The notes under the pieces: generated by a model | What the model saw: only the letters and a program-made list of their open reading frames with translations | What the model was told of the DNA's origin: nothing | The model's database searches: none | In this document: positions 53,483 to 62,503 of the stretch, in pieces | Layout: each line of letters begins with the position of its first letter | Position numbering within the stretch: the first letter of the stretch is position 1 | Origin: Bailinhaonella thermotolerans | GTDB taxonomy: Bacteria; Actinomycetota; Actinomycetes; Streptosporangiales; Streptosporangiaceae | Assembly: GCF_003594875.1 (NCBI RefSeq) | Contig: NZ_QZEY01000018.1 | Span: 1-64,000 of the forward strand | DNA length: 64,000 nt | Reading direction: 5' to 3' | Program-made: the position numbers and the translations under genes

Positions 53483-54506
53483 CGAACCACTCGTGCTCGG
53501 CATCGAGACGTCCTGCGACGAGACCGGGGTCGGCATCGTGCGCGGGCACACGCTGCTGGCCGACGCCATCGCCTCCAGCATGGAGGAGCACGCGCGGTTC
53601 GGCGGCGTCGTGCCCGAGGTGGCCTCCCGCGCCCACCTGGAGGCGATGACCCCGGTGGTCGAGCGCGCGCTCGCCGAGGCCGGGGTGAAGTTCGCAGACG
53701 TCGACGCCATCGCCGTCACCGCCGGTCCCGGGCTCGCCGGGGCGCTGCTGGTCGGGGTCGCCGCCGCCAAGGCGTACTCCCTCGGCCTGGGCAAGCCGCT
53801 CTACGGCGTCAACCACCTGGCCGCCCACGTCGCCGTGGACCAGCTCGAACACGGCGCGCTGCCCAAGCCCTGCGTCGCCATGCTCGTCTCCGGCGGGCAC
53901 TCCTCGCTGCTGCTCGTGCCCGACGTGGCCACCTCGGTGATCTCGCTCGGCTCGACCGTGGACGACGCGGCGGGGGAGGCGTTCGACAAGGTGGCGCGGG
54001 TGCTCGGCCTGCCGTTCCCGGGCGGCCCCCACATCGACCGCGCCGCCCGCGAGGGCTCTCCCGAGGCGATCTTCTTCCCGCGCGGGAAGTACGACGACGG
54101 CACCTTCGACTTCAGCTTCTCCGGGCTGAAGACCGCCGTGGCTCGCTGGGTCGAGGCCCGGGAGCGCTCGGGCGAGCCGGTGCCGGTGGCCGACGTGGCC
54201 GCGTCCTTCCAGGAGTCGGTCGTGGACGTGCTCACGCGCAAGGCGATCGCCGCCTGCCGCGAGCACGGCGTGAAGGACCTGCTCATCGGCGGCGGCGTCG
54301 CGGCCAACTCCCGGCTGCGCGCCCTGGCGCAGGAGCGGTGCGACGCCGCCGGAATCCGGCTGCGCGTGCCCCGCCCCAAGCTGTGCACCGACAACGGCGC
54401 GATGGTCGCCGCGCTGGGCTCCGAGCTGGTCGCGGCCGGGGTCGCCCCGTCCCACCTCGACATCCCCGCCGACTCCTCGCTGCCCATCACCGCCGTCACC
54501 CTGTGA
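53475..54506 (+). CDS. tsaD: tRNA threonylcarbamoyltransferase TsaD
   Basis: The catalytic subunit of t6A synthesis; 343 residues. GIETSCDET starts the ASKHA fold, the metal-binding histidines H114 and H118 are in [10 protein letters not shown], and [12 protein letters not shown] is near the end. It overlaps rimI by 8 nt, so tsaB-rimI-tsaD is translationally coupled. Confidence 0.97.
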   Translation: MRDEPLVLGIETSCDETGVGIVRGHTLLADAIASSMEEHARFGGVVPEVASRAHLEAMTPVVERALAEAGVKFADVDAIAVTAGPGLAGALLVGVAAAKAYSLGLGKPLYGVNHLAAHVAVDQLEHGALPKPCVAMLVSGGHSSLLLVPDVATSVISLGSTVDDAAGEAFDKVARVLGLPFPGGPHIDRAAREGSPEAIFFPRGKYDDGTFDFSFSGLKTAVARWVEARERSGEPVPVADVAASFQESVVDVLTRKAIAACREHGVKDLLIGGGVAANSRLRALAQERCDAAGIRLRVPRPKLCTDNGAMVAALGSELVAAGVAPSHLDIPADSSLPITAVTL

Positions 54507-54613
54507 CGGGGCTCCACGCCCCCTGAGGGCCACGCCGGGCCGCCGCCGCTGATACCCCGGAGGTATGTTCGGGATGGCCCCACTGTGTGACGCTGTGGTG
54601 GCGATGGCTCGCA

Positions 54614-54619
54614 TAGTCT
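54614..54619 (+). promoter_or_regulatory. -10 of a leaderless kinase transcript
   Basis: TAGTCT ends 7 nt before the GTG at 54627. The -35 region is poor. Confidence 0.5.
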
Positions 54620-54626
54620 GCGCAGC

Positions 54627-55892
54627 GTGGGCGAACTCATGGAGACGCGCGGATATCTGAAGGTCCTGGCCGACGACGTGACCGGGGCGCTGTGGCGGCG
54701 GCCGAACGTGCTGCCGCGCAGCGTCCTGCCGGCCTGGCTCACCCGGTCCGCGGTGGTGTACATCGCGCTGGCGATCATCTTGGCCGGGGTCACGTTCGGC
54801 ATGTTCGCCGCGGCGTACTTCCCGGTGATCGACGAGCACTCGCGCGGTCCGGAGAACTCCTTCGTCGTGCTGCTCGTGTCGCTGGCGCAGACCCTGCCGC
54901 TGCTGCTGGTCTGGCGGGCGCCGCTGCTCGCCTGGCGGATCACGGCGGCGGGCATGTTCGTCCAGAACTTCGTCGCCCTCATGCACGACGCCTGGCCCTG
55001 GTCGCCGGGCGCCTGCATCGTCTACGTGGTCGTGCTGACGGTCGTCGCGCTGGCGTGCGACCGTCGCACCGTGATCGCGATCGGGATCGTGAGCGTCGGC
55101 GGGATCGTGTTCCCCGGCGCCGCCTCCGTCGGCATGGATCCGATCATCGCGCTGCTCGCGGTGGCCCTCGTGACCGTGCCGCTGGTCGTCGGCGACGCCG
55201 TCCGCGCCCGCCGTACGGCGGAGCGCAGCCTGGCCGTGAGCGAGGAGGAGCGCAAGTCCGAGGCCACGCTGCGGGCCGTGCTGGAGGAGCGGGCCCGGAT
55301 CGCGCGCGAACTGCACGACATCGTCGCGCACCACATGTCGGTGATCGCGGTCCAGGCCGAGGCCGCGCCGTACCGGATCAAGGAGCTGCCCGAGCCGGCG
55401 CTGGAGACGTTCACCACGATCCGGGGCGCGGCGCGGGAGGCGCTGACCGAGACACGGCGGCTGGTGGGGCTGCTGCGCGAGGGCGGCGAGCGGGCCGAGC
55501 GCGCGCCGCAGCCGGACGTGGACCGCATCGAGGACCTGGTCAGCGAGGTGCGCGGCACGGGCATGGACGTCGAACTCAAGATCATCGGAACGCCGTCGCC
55601 GCTGCCCACGGGCATGGGCCTGTCCGTCTACCGGATCGTGCAGGAGTCGCTGAGCAACGTGCGCCGCCACGCCCCGGGCGCTCCGGCGGTGGTCGAGATC
55701 GAGTACGGCTCGTCGGAGCTGGACCTGCGCGTGGTGAACGGGCCGGGGAACGGGCAGGGCGGCCTGTCCGACGGGCGGCCGGGACACGGGCTCCTCGGCA
55801 TGCGCGAGCGCGTCGCCGTCTACAACGGCACGCTGGAGGCCGGCACGGCCGACGACGGCGGCTTCGTGGTGAAAGCGTGGATTCCGCTATAA
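54627..55892 (+). CDS. sensor histidine kinase, NarL/HisKA_3 type
   Basis: A 421-residue kinase. About five hydrophobic segments lie between 35 and 195, with no large outer domain, so it may sense something in the membrane. The HisKA_3 box RIARELHDIVAHHMSVI carries H230, followed by a HATPase domain (QESLSNVRRHAP, then GHGLLGMRERV). The GTG fits a leaderless transcript; an ATG at codon 5 is possible. The response regulator gene starts 9 nt after the stop. Confidence 0.93.
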   Translation: MGELMETRGYLKVLADDVTGALWRRPNVLPRSVLPAWLTRSAVVYIALAIILAGVTFGMFAAAYFPVIDEHSRGPENSFVVLLVSLAQTLPLLLVWRAPLLAWRITAAGMFVQNFVALMHDAWPWSPGACIVYVVVLTVVALACDRRTVIAIGIVSVGGIVFPGAASVGMDPIIALLAVALVTVPLVVGDAVRARRTAERSLAVSEEERKSEATLRAVLEERARIARELHDIVAHHMSVIAVQAEAAPYRIKELPEPALETFTTIRGAAREALTETRRLVGLLREGGERAERAPQPDVDRIEDLVSEVRGTGMDVELKIIGTPSPLPTGMGLSVYRIVQESLSNVRRHAPGAPAVVEIEYGSSELDLRVVNGPGNGQGGLSDGRPGHGLLGMRERVAVYNGTLEAGTADDGGFVVKAWIPL

Positions 55893-55901
55893 GGTCTTGG
55901 C

Positions 55902-56564
55902 GTGACGATCCGGGTCGTATTGGTGGATGATCAGGCGCTTATCCGCGACGGGATCGCGGCCCTTCTCCAAGCGGGTGGTGAGATCGAGGTCGTCGGCCAG
56001 GCGGAGAACGGCCGGGAGGCGGTTCAGCTCGCCGAGTCCCTGCGGCCGGACGTCGTGGTCATGGACATCCGCATGCCCATCATGGACGGCCTCACCGCGA
56101 CGGCCGAGATCATGATGGGCCTTGAGCCGCCGAAGGTGCTGGTGCTGACCACCTTCGACGAGGACGAATACGTCTACGAGGCGCTGGCCGCGGGCGCGAG
56201 CGGGTTCATGCTCAAGGACGCCTCCGCCGGGGAGCTGATCCACGCGGTGAAGGTGGTGGCCGCGGGCGACGCGCTGCTGGCGCCGTCGATCACGCGGCGG
56301 CTGATCAGCGACTTCGCGCGGCGGCGGCCGGTGCGGTCGATGGTGGGCGGGCGGCTGGACTCGCTCACCGCGCGCGAGCAGGAGGTGCTCTCGCTGATCG
56401 CCAGGGGCCTGTCGAACACCGAGATCGCCGAGGAACTGGTGGTCGCCGAGCAGACGGTCAAGACCCACATCGGCCGCATCTTCACCAAGCTGGGCCTGCG
56501 CGACCGCGCCCAGGCCGTCGTCGTCGCCTACGAGTCCGGCCTGGTCCGCACCGAGTCCGCCTGA
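55902..56564 (+). CDS. response regulator, NarL/LuxR type
   Basis: A 220-residue regulator, partner of the kinase just upstream. The receiver domain has the acidic pair D9/D10, the phosphorylation site D55 (VVVMDIRMP), T84-type LTTFDEDEY and K105-type FMLKDAS. The DNA-binding LuxR domain spans about 153-216 (LTAREQEVLSLIARGLSNTEIA, TVKTHIGRIFTKLGL). Target genes cannot be read from the sequence. Confidence 0.95.
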   Translation: MTIRVVLVDDQALIRDGIAALLQAGGEIEVVGQAENGREAVQLAESLRPDVVVMDIRMPIMDGLTATAEIMMGLEPPKVLVLTTFDEDEYVYEALAAGASGFMLKDASAGELIHAVKVVAAGDALLAPSITRRLISDFARRRPVRSMVGGRLDSLTAREQEVLSLIARGLSNTEIAEELVVAEQTVKTHIGRIFTKLGLRDRAQAVVVAYESGLVRTESA

Positions 56565-56620
56565 CCCTCCCGGGTCCGCCCGGCCCTCCCGGGTCCGCCC
56601 GGCCCTCCCGGGTCCGCCCG
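56564..56620 (+). repeat. three 19-bp tandem repeats
   Basis: Unit CCCTCCCGGGTCCGCCCGG occurs three times head to tail, exactly, starting at the last base of the response-regulator stop codon, with the start of a fourth unit after it. Confidence 0.9.
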
Positions 56621-56627
56621 GCCCTTC

Positions 56628-56747
56628 CGCCGTACGGCACGCGCGGTGCGCGGCCGGCCTGCGCCGCCCCGTGCCTTCCGCGGTCGCCGTACGGCCGGCC
56701 CCGGGCCGCACACGCCGTACGGCTGACGCGTGCGCCTGCCGTACGGC
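56628..56747. repeat. cluster of four GCCGTACGGC palindromes
   Basis: Copies at 56628-56637, 56685-56694, 56714-56723 and 56738-56747, between two convergent genes. The same palindrome is scattered through the window. Confidence 0.8.
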
Positions 56748-56790
56748 GTGCGGCCGAAGGCTCCGGGGGCGGGGTCTTCGGGGGGCGGGG

Positions 56791-58674
56791 TCAGTCCTTG
56801 CCGCGCGTGGGGCGGAGGAGGGCTTCGGCGAGGGCGAGCATGGTCTCCTCCAGGGCGCCGAGACGGCGGGTGACGTCGGCGTGGACGGACTCGTTGCTCT
56901 TGGCCAGGAGGTCGGCGAGCTGGTCGCGGTCGGGACGGGCGCGGACCTCGTCGAGGACGGGCTGGAGGGCGGTGACGGCCTCGCCCAGCCGCCGGTCGAG
57001 GGCGTCGAAGCGCTCGCTCTGGGAGCCGCCCTGGTTCTCGGCCAGCTCGCGCAGGACCTTCTGCACCTCGCCGACCTGGGTGTCGGTCAGCTCCCGCAGC
57101 CGGGTCTCGATGTCGCCGACGCGGCCCTCGGCCAGCTCCCGGAGGGTCTCCCGGATGCCGCCGACCTGCGTGCCCGCGAGCTCGTCCAGGGCCTCCCGCA
57201 GCCCGGCGATCCCCGCGCCGGACAGCTCGGCCAGCGTCCGCTGGATGTCGGCGATCCGCGCGTCGGGCAGCTCGGCCAGCGCCGCGTGGATCTCCGTGAG
57301 CCGGTCGCCGGTCAGGTCCGCCAGGGTCTTCTGGATCTCGGCGACGCGGGTGTCCGACAGCTCGGCGAGGGTCTTCTGGATCCCGGCGATGCGGATGGAG
57401 GTCAGCTCGGCCAGCGTCCGCTGGACGTCGGCGACCTGGGTCTCGGACAGCTCGCGCAGCCGCTCGCGGATGTCGCCGACGTCGCCCTCGGCCAGCTCGT
57501 TCAGCGCCGCGTGGATGGCGGTGAGCTGGGTGCCGGACAGCGCGTCCAGCTTGTCCTGGACATCGGCGAGCCGGCCCTCCGCGAGTTCGCGCAGGGTCTC
57601 GTGCAGGTCGCCGAGGCGGCTCTCGGACAGCTCGCGCAGGCGGCGGTGCAGCTCGGCGATCTCCAGGGTGGCGGGGAGCTGGCTGACCCGCTGGCTCACG
57701 GTCTCGACGCGGTCGTCGATGTTCTCCAGGTGGTCGTCCATGCCCTCGAACCGGATGTCGAGCCCGCTGAACCGGCCGTCGAGCCCGTCGAGCCGCCGGT
57801 CCTGCGCGTCGAACCGGGTCTCGGCCCGCTCGAACCGTTCCTCGGTCTCGTGCCGCAGGCCGTCCACCGCGCCCTCGACCCCGCCCAGGCGGCTCTCCAC
57901 GCCGTCGAGGCGGCCGCTGATCGCGTCGAGGCGGCTCGTCACGCCGTCCAGGCGGCCGGCGTTGCGCCCGATGTCCTCGCGCAGCTCCGCGGCGGCCCCG
58001 GCGACCGTCCGGTCCACCCGCTCGCCCAGCTCGCGCTGGCCGGTGCCGAGGTCCTGCACGGACGCCTCGAGCTGCTCGGTGCGGCGGGCCAGCTCCGCGA
58101 GCGACCGGTCCAGGCGGGTGAAGCGGCCCGCGGCGGCCTCCATGTTGCCGCCGAGCCGGTCCAGCCGCTTGGTCACCTCGGCGAGCTGCGCGGCGGTGGC
58201 GGTGCTGCTGTCGATGAGCGCCTGGAGCCGGCCGAGCGCCTCGTCCACGCTCTCGGACACCGACCCGACGTCCGCCCACAGGCTCGGCAGCTCAGAGACG
58301 GGCTTGACGCGCTCGCTGACGTTCTCGACCCGGTCGCCGACACTGTCCACGCGGTCGCCCACGGCCTCGACGTGCTGGGCCAGCCCCTCGGCCCACTCCG
58401 GCGGCCTGCTGGACAGGTCGTCGATCCGGCCCGCCACCGCCTCGACGCTGCCGCTGAGCCCGCCGAGCTCGCGTTCGCGCACCTCGCGGAGCAGCCACTC
58501 CATGCCCTCCAGGCGCTGCCGGATCTCGTCGAGAACGGCGCCCTGGGTTCGCTGCTCGTACACGTGGTCCTGCGCGGCGCGCGCGAGGAGTTCGCGCATC
58601 CGGTCGGAGACCTGGGTCTGACTGCCCGCGTTGAGGAGGGTGTGATTGGAGTGATCCACCGATGCGATCCTCAC
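56791..58674 (-). CDS. long coiled-coil protein with 15-residue repeats
   Basis: A 627-residue, almost wholly helical, charged protein without signal or membrane segment, so cytoplasmic. Residues about 90-125 and 240-340 hold heptad repeats (for example RLDGVTS, RLDAISG, RLDGVES; RFDAQDR, RLDGLDG, RFSGLDI). Residues 346-548 hold thirteen 15-residue units of the form LxEL[STA]xxx[IVL]xx[IVL]xxx. It resembles filament or scaffold proteins only in general character; I do not recognise a family. The GTG at 58674 is the best start. It lies 81 nt downstream of the methyltransferase gene on the same strand. Confidence 0.85.
   Translation of the reverse strand: MRIASVDHSNHTLLNAGSQTQVSDRMRELLARAAQDHVYEQRTQGAVLDEIRQRLEGMEWLLREVRERELGGLSGSVEAVAGRIDDLSSRPPEWAEGLAQHVEAVGDRVDSVGDRVENVSERVKPVSELPSLWADVGSVSESVDEALGRLQALIDSSTATAAQLAEVTKRLDRLGGNMEAAAGRFTRLDRSLAELARRTEQLEASVQDLGTGQRELGERVDRTVAGAAAELREDIGRNAGRLDGVTSRLDAISGRLDGVESRLGGVEGAVDGLRHETEERFERAETRFDAQDRRLDGLDGRFSGLDIRFEGMDDHLENIDDRVETVSQRVSQLPATLEIAELHRRLRELSESRLGDLHETLRELAEGRLADVQDKLDALSGTQLTAIHAALNELAEGDVGDIRERLRELSETQVADVQRTLAELTSIRIAGIQKTLAELSDTRVAEIQKTLADLTGDRLTEIHAALAELPDARIADIQRTLAELSGAGIAGLREALDELAGTQVGGIRETLRELAEGRVGDIETRLRELTDTQVGEVQKVLRELAENQGGSQSERFDALDRRLGEAVTALQPVLDEVRARPDRDQLADLLAKSNESVHADVTRRLGALEETMLALAEALLRPTRGKD
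57031..57639 (-). repeat. 45-bp coding repeats
   Basis: Thirteen imperfect 45-bp units plus a partial one encode residues 346-548 of the coiled-coil protein. Units differ at many third positions, so the array is old or maintained at protein level rather than freshly duplicated. Confidence 0.8.
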
Positions 58675-58755
58675 CGACTCAGGGTGGGCCGGTGCTGGCC
58701 CAACGAAGCACTAACTGTAATGACTCGGTGACTCCGCGTCTCGGGTTGCGGCGAA

Positions 58756-60072
58756 TCAGGAGTGTGAACGGGCCGGGTGCGGGGTAGCGGCGCAGATCAG
58801 CGCGTACGGCCGCGCTCCGATCCGGGTGAGCACGACCGTGGCGGGGTGCTCGCCGGTCAGCCGGAGGTCCTTGCGCAGCCGTTCCACGTCCACCGCGGAC
58901 CCGCGCTTCTTGATCGTCACGGGGCCGGTGCCGCGCTCGCGCAGCGCCGCGCGCAGCCGCTTCAGCGAGAACGGCAGGACGTCCAGCACCTCGTACGCGC
59001 TCGCCCAGGGGGTGTCCGCGAGCGTGTCGGAGGAGATGTAGGCGACGCGCGGGTCGAGCAGCCGTCCCCCGACCTCGGCGGCGACCTCGGCGACCAGGTG
59101 CGCGCGGATCACGGCCCCGTCGGGCTCGTAGAGGTACCGCCCCGGGTCCCCGGTGGGCGGGGGCGCGTCCGCCGAGGGGGTCAGCGTGTGGCCGCCGGGG
59201 AGGAGGGTCGCGCGCCGCCGTACGCCGTCGGCCAGCTCCCCGAACCAGAGCGCGGCCTCCTTGACCTCGCCCCGGTCGGAGACCCATTCGGCGCCGGCGC
59301 CCTCGGGGACCAGCTCGTGGGGGATGCCGGGGGCGACCTTCACGCACGCGGCGGGCGCGGCCGAGGCCATCTCCACGATCCGGTCGAACGGGGGTGAGTA
59401 CGAGGCCGGGTCGAATATTCGCCGGCCGGTGCCCGCGCGCCGCGCCGGGTCGGCGAAGAACGCGTCGTAGGCGGCGGGGTCGAGCGAGGCGGCGTCTCCG
59501 ACGTTCACCGTGACCCGGCCGGCGAGGCCGAGCGCGTGCGCGTTCGCCCGCGCCACCTCCACGGTGAGCGGGTCGAGATCCACGGCGTCCACCTCGAACC
59601 CGGCCCGCGCCAGCGCGATCAGGTCCCCGCCGATGCCGCACCCGCCCTCGGCGACCCGCAGCCCGTTCCCGGGTACGGCACCGGCGGCGTCCTCCGCGCC
59701 GGAGCGGGCCGCGGGCTCCACGCCCGCCGCTCGGCCGGGGCCGGCCGGGCCGGCCGGGCCGGCGGGCCGGGGGGCGGCGGCGAGGCGGGCGAACCTGCGG
59801 GCGCGGTGCTCGGCCACGCTCCGCCGCGTGGACTGCTCCAGCCCGTGCGGCGTGAAGAACATCCGCTCCGCGTCATCCCCGAACTTGGCCCGCCCCCGCT
59901 CCCGCAGCCGCGCCATCGTGAGCGCCGCCCCCGTCAGCTCCGGGCCGTACGACCTGCGCAGCGCCGTCGCGGCCGCCACCGGGTCCGCGTTCGCGGCGAG
60001 CACCTCGGCGGCCTCCGCCAGCGCCCGCGCCCCCTCCTCGGAGAGCAACCCCCTGAACCCGTCCACGTCCAC
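58756..60072 (-). CDS. class I SAM methyltransferase with THUMP-like domain
   Basis: A 438-residue protein. A helical N-terminal part is followed by a Gly/Ala/Pro linker (about 101-135), a Rossmann methyltransferase (GGCGIGGD at 143-150, VDLDP at 164, and the catalytic-type DPARR at 208-212) and a THUMP-like C-terminal domain with VTIKKRG. Related proteins are annotated as RNA methyltransferases; the target is unknown. The GTG at 60072 has TAACGT 6 nt upstream, as in a leaderless transcript. Confidence 0.85.
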   Translation of the reverse strand: MDVDGFRGLLSEEGARALAEAAEVLAANADPVAAATALRRSYGPELTGAALTMARLRERGRAKFGDDAERMFFTPHGLEQSTRRSVAEHRARRFARLAAAPRPAGPAGPAGPGRAAGVEPAARSGAEDAAGAVPGNGLRVAEGGCGIGGDLIALARAGFEVDAVDLDPLTVEVARANAHALGLAGRVTVNVGDAASLDPAAYDAFFADPARRAGTGRRIFDPASYSPPFDRIVEMASAAPAACVKVAPGIPHELVPEGAGAEWVSDRGEVKEAALWFGELADGVRRRATLLPGGHTLTPSADAPPPTGDPGRYLYEPDGAVIRAHLVAEVAAEVGGRLLDPRVAYISSDTLADTPWASAYEVLDVLPFSLKRLRAALRERGTGPVTIKKRGSAVDVERLRKDLRLTGEHPATVVLTRIGARPYALICAATPHPARSHS

Positions 60073-60078
60073 CCCGGA

Positions 60079-60084
60079 ACGTTA
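60079..60084 (-). promoter_or_regulatory. -10 of a leaderless methyltransferase transcript
   Basis: TAACGT on the minus strand, 6 nt before the GTG. Confidence 0.5.
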
Positions 60085-60294
60085 CCCCCGTGTCTCCCCG
60101 CTTCCGCCGACGGCTCCCGTACGGCGCCGCGCGACCTGCCGTCTCACGGCCCCGCGCGGCCGCCGTCTCACGGTCCTTCGGCCACGCGCCGGCTCTCCCG
60201 CTCAGTATGAGCGGCTCGCGCCGCGGCCTCCGTCTAGGGACCGGGCCGCGAGCTTCGCTTACGCCGGACTTGGGCTGTTTCTAAAGGCTATTTC

Positions 60295-60319
60295 GGTCCG
60301 TCGAAAAATATGACGGACC
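60295..60319. promoter_or_regulatory. inverted repeat, possible operator
   Basis: GGTCCGTC (60295-60302) and GACGGACC (60312-60319) flank the AT-rich spacer GAAAAATAT. It lies about 90 nt upstream of the secreted DNRLRE-like gene and stands out in a region of very high GC. Confidence 0.5.
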
Positions 60320-60407
60320 CCTTACGAGGCGGCGCTCGCCCGTGACGGCGGCGGGGTGGGTGCGCTGCACTTGCTCACGTAGCTGAAATGCGTGAAGGGG
60401 ATGACAG

Positions 60408-61406
60408 ATGCTGAATGGGATGCTGGGGACTTGGCGGCGGCGGGCGGCGGCGGTTCCGCTGGCGATGCTCGCTCTGGGGGCGGGAGGTCTCGCGGTGCCC
60501 GCGGCGGCCCAGGCCGCCGAGGAGGCGCCGGTGACGCTCAAGCCCTACAGGACCACCACCTATGTCCAGAACCGGGCCGGAGCGCTCTTCGACGTCCCGG
60601 GCGGGCTGACCGCGGGGATGCGCGACCCCGCCGGGACCGCCCGGCTGACCAGGTCCTACATGATCTACAGCCTCAGCGGGCTGCGTGACCGGAAGGTGCT
60701 CGGAGCCACCCTGCGGCTCAGGCAGAACTCCGCCGCCGACTGCGTCCCCCGGCCCGTCGAACTGGGCATGACACAGGACACCGTGGGTTACTCCTGGAAC
60801 ACCCAGCCGACCTGGATCCGGTCGTTCGGCACCCAGTCCTCGGGGGCGGGCGGCGGCGCGGCGTGCCCGGCGGGCGACCTGTCGTTCGACGTCACCGGCG
60901 CGGTCCAGGACGTCCTGGGGAAGACGTACGGCTCCGACTACACCCTTCCGCTGGGGATCCGCGTGCCGGCCGAGTCGGAGACCGACCCGAAGTCCGGCAA
61001 GCTGTTCGGCCCCGCCCCTGAGCTCGTCCTGACGCTGGACCCGGCGTCGGCCCCGGTACCGCAGATCCCCGGCGTGCCCAAGGCGCTGCGCGTCTCCAGC
61101 GGCCCGTACGCGGGCTTCCAGTTCTGCTTCAACAAGAACGGCTCCTCGGCCGGGCCCGTCACGACGACCGCTGCCTCCAGCACCACGCTCGGCGCGACGC
61201 CCGACAGCACCGGCTCCGTCTCCTCCGCGACCTTCCGCATCAGGAACGTGGCCGGGGTGGAGGTCTACAGCCAGCACGGGAGGCTGCAGAACGGGCAGTT
61301 CCTGAGCTGGGTCTCTCCCGGCCAGCTCCCCGCGGGCCGTTACTCCCTGCAGGTCGGCTCGTCCGCGGGCTGGACCCCGTCGTGTGAGCTCGTCGTCACC
61401 CAGTAG
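60408..61406 (+). CDS. secreted DNRLRE-like protein
   Basis: A 332-residue exported protein. A signal peptide (basic TWRRR, hydrophobic core, cut near AAAQA-AEE at about 36) leads to a beta-rich domain (about 42-190) that resembles DNRLRE domains: TYVQNRAG, RSYMIYSLSGL, LGATLRLRQ, SFDVTGAVQDVL. A second domain of about 110 residues follows, with two cysteines (FQFCFNK, SCELVV). Such proteins are extracellular and may bind carbohydrate or surfaces. RBS AAGGGGATG. A strong hairpin follows. Confidence 0.8.
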   Translation: MLNGMLGTWRRRAAAVPLAMLALGAGGLAVPAAAQAAEEAPVTLKPYRTTTYVQNRAGALFDVPGGLTAGMRDPAGTARLTRSYMIYSLSGLRDRKVLGATLRLRQNSAADCVPRPVELGMTQDTVGYSWNTQPTWIRSFGTQSSGAGGGAACPAGDLSFDVTGAVQDVLGKTYGSDYTLPLGIRVPAESETDPKSGKLFGPAPELVLTLDPASAPVPQIPGVPKALRVSSGPYAGFQFCFNKNGSSAGPVTTTAASSTTLGATPDSTGSVSSATFRIRNVAGVEVYSQHGRLQNGQFLSWVSPGQLPAGRYSLQVGSSAGWTPSCELVVTQ

Positions 61407-61415
61407 CGCCTGAAC

Positions 61416-61448
61416 CGTCCGGCTCCCGGCCCCACCGGGAGCCGGACG
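61416..61448 (+). terminator. terminator of the DNRLRE-like gene
   Basis: A perfect 14-bp stem, CGTCCGGCTCCCGG at 61416-61429 and its complement at 61435-61448, loop CCCCA, 9 nt after the stop. Confidence 0.8.
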
Positions 61449-61552
61449 TGGTCGTCCTCCCGCCCCCCGGGTTCCCGCACGGCCGGCACCACGGCCGGGT
61501 TCCCGGGGTTTCCGGGGTTCACGGCGGACCGACGCCGGCCGTACGGCGGGAA

Positions 61553-61580
61553 GCGGGAGAGGACGTGCGTCCGCTCCCGC
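61553..61580 (-). terminator. terminator of the LLM oxidoreductase gene
   Basis: An 11-bp stem with one A-G mismatch and a GTGC loop, starting 12 nt past the minus-strand stop at 61593. Confidence 0.65.
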
Positions 61581-61592
61581 CGGCGGAGGGCG

Positions 61593-62447
61593 TCAGAGGA
61601 GGGCGTGGCGCTCGGCGAAGGACTCCAGCTCCGCGCGCTGTTCGGCGGGGTCGGTGGCGGCGGTGTTGACGACGAGGCGGGTCACGCCCTCGGCGGCCAG
61701 TTCCTCGACCCGCTCGGGGGTCATGTCGAGGGAGCCGAAGCGGGTGTACTCCAGGGCGTCCGGGTCGCGGCCGGACTCGGCGGCGGCGGCGCGGGCCAGC
61801 TCCCACTGGCGGGCGCGCTCGGCGGGGGTGAGGGAGCCGCCGGGGAAGTAGCCGTCGCCGCGCTCGCCCGCCCGGCGGGCCGCCGCCGCGCTGGACCCGC
61901 CGACGTGGATGGGCAGGGAGGTGGCCCGGTACGGCTTGGGGAAGCTGACCAGGTTCTCGAAGGAGAAGAACTCCCCGTCGTGGCCGACGCCGTCCTCGTC
62001 CCCGGCCCAGAGCAGGCGCAGCACGTCGATCGCCTCGTCCGTACGGCGCCCGCGCGTGGCGAAGTCGACGCCCACCGCCGCCGCCTCGCCGGGCAGCGCG
62101 CCGATCCCGACGGTCAGCAGCCGCATCCGCCCCTTGGACAGCAGGTCGACGGTGGCCAGGCGCTTGGCGAGGGTCACGGGGTGGTGGTACGGCAGCAGCA
62201 GCACCCCGGTGCCGAGCAGGAGCCGCTCCGTGGCCGCCGCGACGAACGCCAGGCAGTCGAGCGGGTCGGCGTACGGCAGGGCGGGCGGCATCTCGTACGC
62301 CCCGAGCTTCGCGCCGGGATACAGCGCGACGTGCTCGGGCATGTACAGCGACTCGAACCCGCACTCCTCCGCCAGCCGCGCGAACGCCGCCATCCGGTCC
62401 GGATCGACCCCGAAATACGGCGTCCCGTAACTGATCCCGAACTTCAT
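61593..62447 (-). CDS. LLM-class F420-dependent oxidoreductase
   Basis: A luciferase-like TIM-barrel enzyme, 284 residues, probably using coenzyme F420. Family marks are MKFGISYGTPYFG, ESLYMPEH, the LLPYHHPVTLAKR-LATVD-LSKGR segment, VGIGALPGEAAAVGVDF and LPIHVGGSS. The substrate is unknown. The ATG at 62447 gives the usual N terminus, although the frame is open 122 codons upstream. A candidate promoter with a palindrome lies at 62504-62530. Confidence 0.9.
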   Translation of the reverse strand: MKFGISYGTPYFGVDPDRMAAFARLAEECGFESLYMPEHVALYPGAKLGAYEMPPALPYADPLDCLAFVAAATERLLLGTGVLLLPYHHPVTLAKRLATVDLLSKGRMRLLTVGIGALPGEAAAVGVDFATRGRRTDEAIDVLRLLWAGDEDGVGHDGEFFSFENLVSFPKPYRATSLPIHVGGSSAAAARRAGERGDGYFPGGSLTPAERARQWELARAAAAESGRDPDALEYTRFGSLDMTPERVEELAAEGVTRLVVNTAATDPAEQRAELESFAERHALL

Positions 62448-62503
62448 CGCCAATCCCCGATCCCCGGCCCACGCCGGAATCCGCCGTCCGTCAGCAGGCC
62501 GTG

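Larger units (their letters stand above)
60073..60407. other. gap between the divergent methyltransferase and DNRLRE genes
   Basis: Holds the leaderless -10 of the methyltransferase gene (60084 to 60079), a CCGTACGG palindrome near 60118, and a locally AT-rich inverted repeat at 60295-60319. I see no gene. Confidence 0.5.

Noticed and set aside
56564-56747. A CRISPR array from the short repeats
   Set aside because: The 19-bp units are adjacent without spacers, and the palindromes are at irregular distances. No cas gene is present.
56671-58731. A 686-codon plus-strand frame opposite the coiled-coil gene
   Set aside because: Its translation mirrors the repeats (Leu/Gly/Asp/Val-rich) and has no start signal. 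The minus-strand frame gives a regular helical repeat with sensible hydrophobic spacing, so I prefer it.
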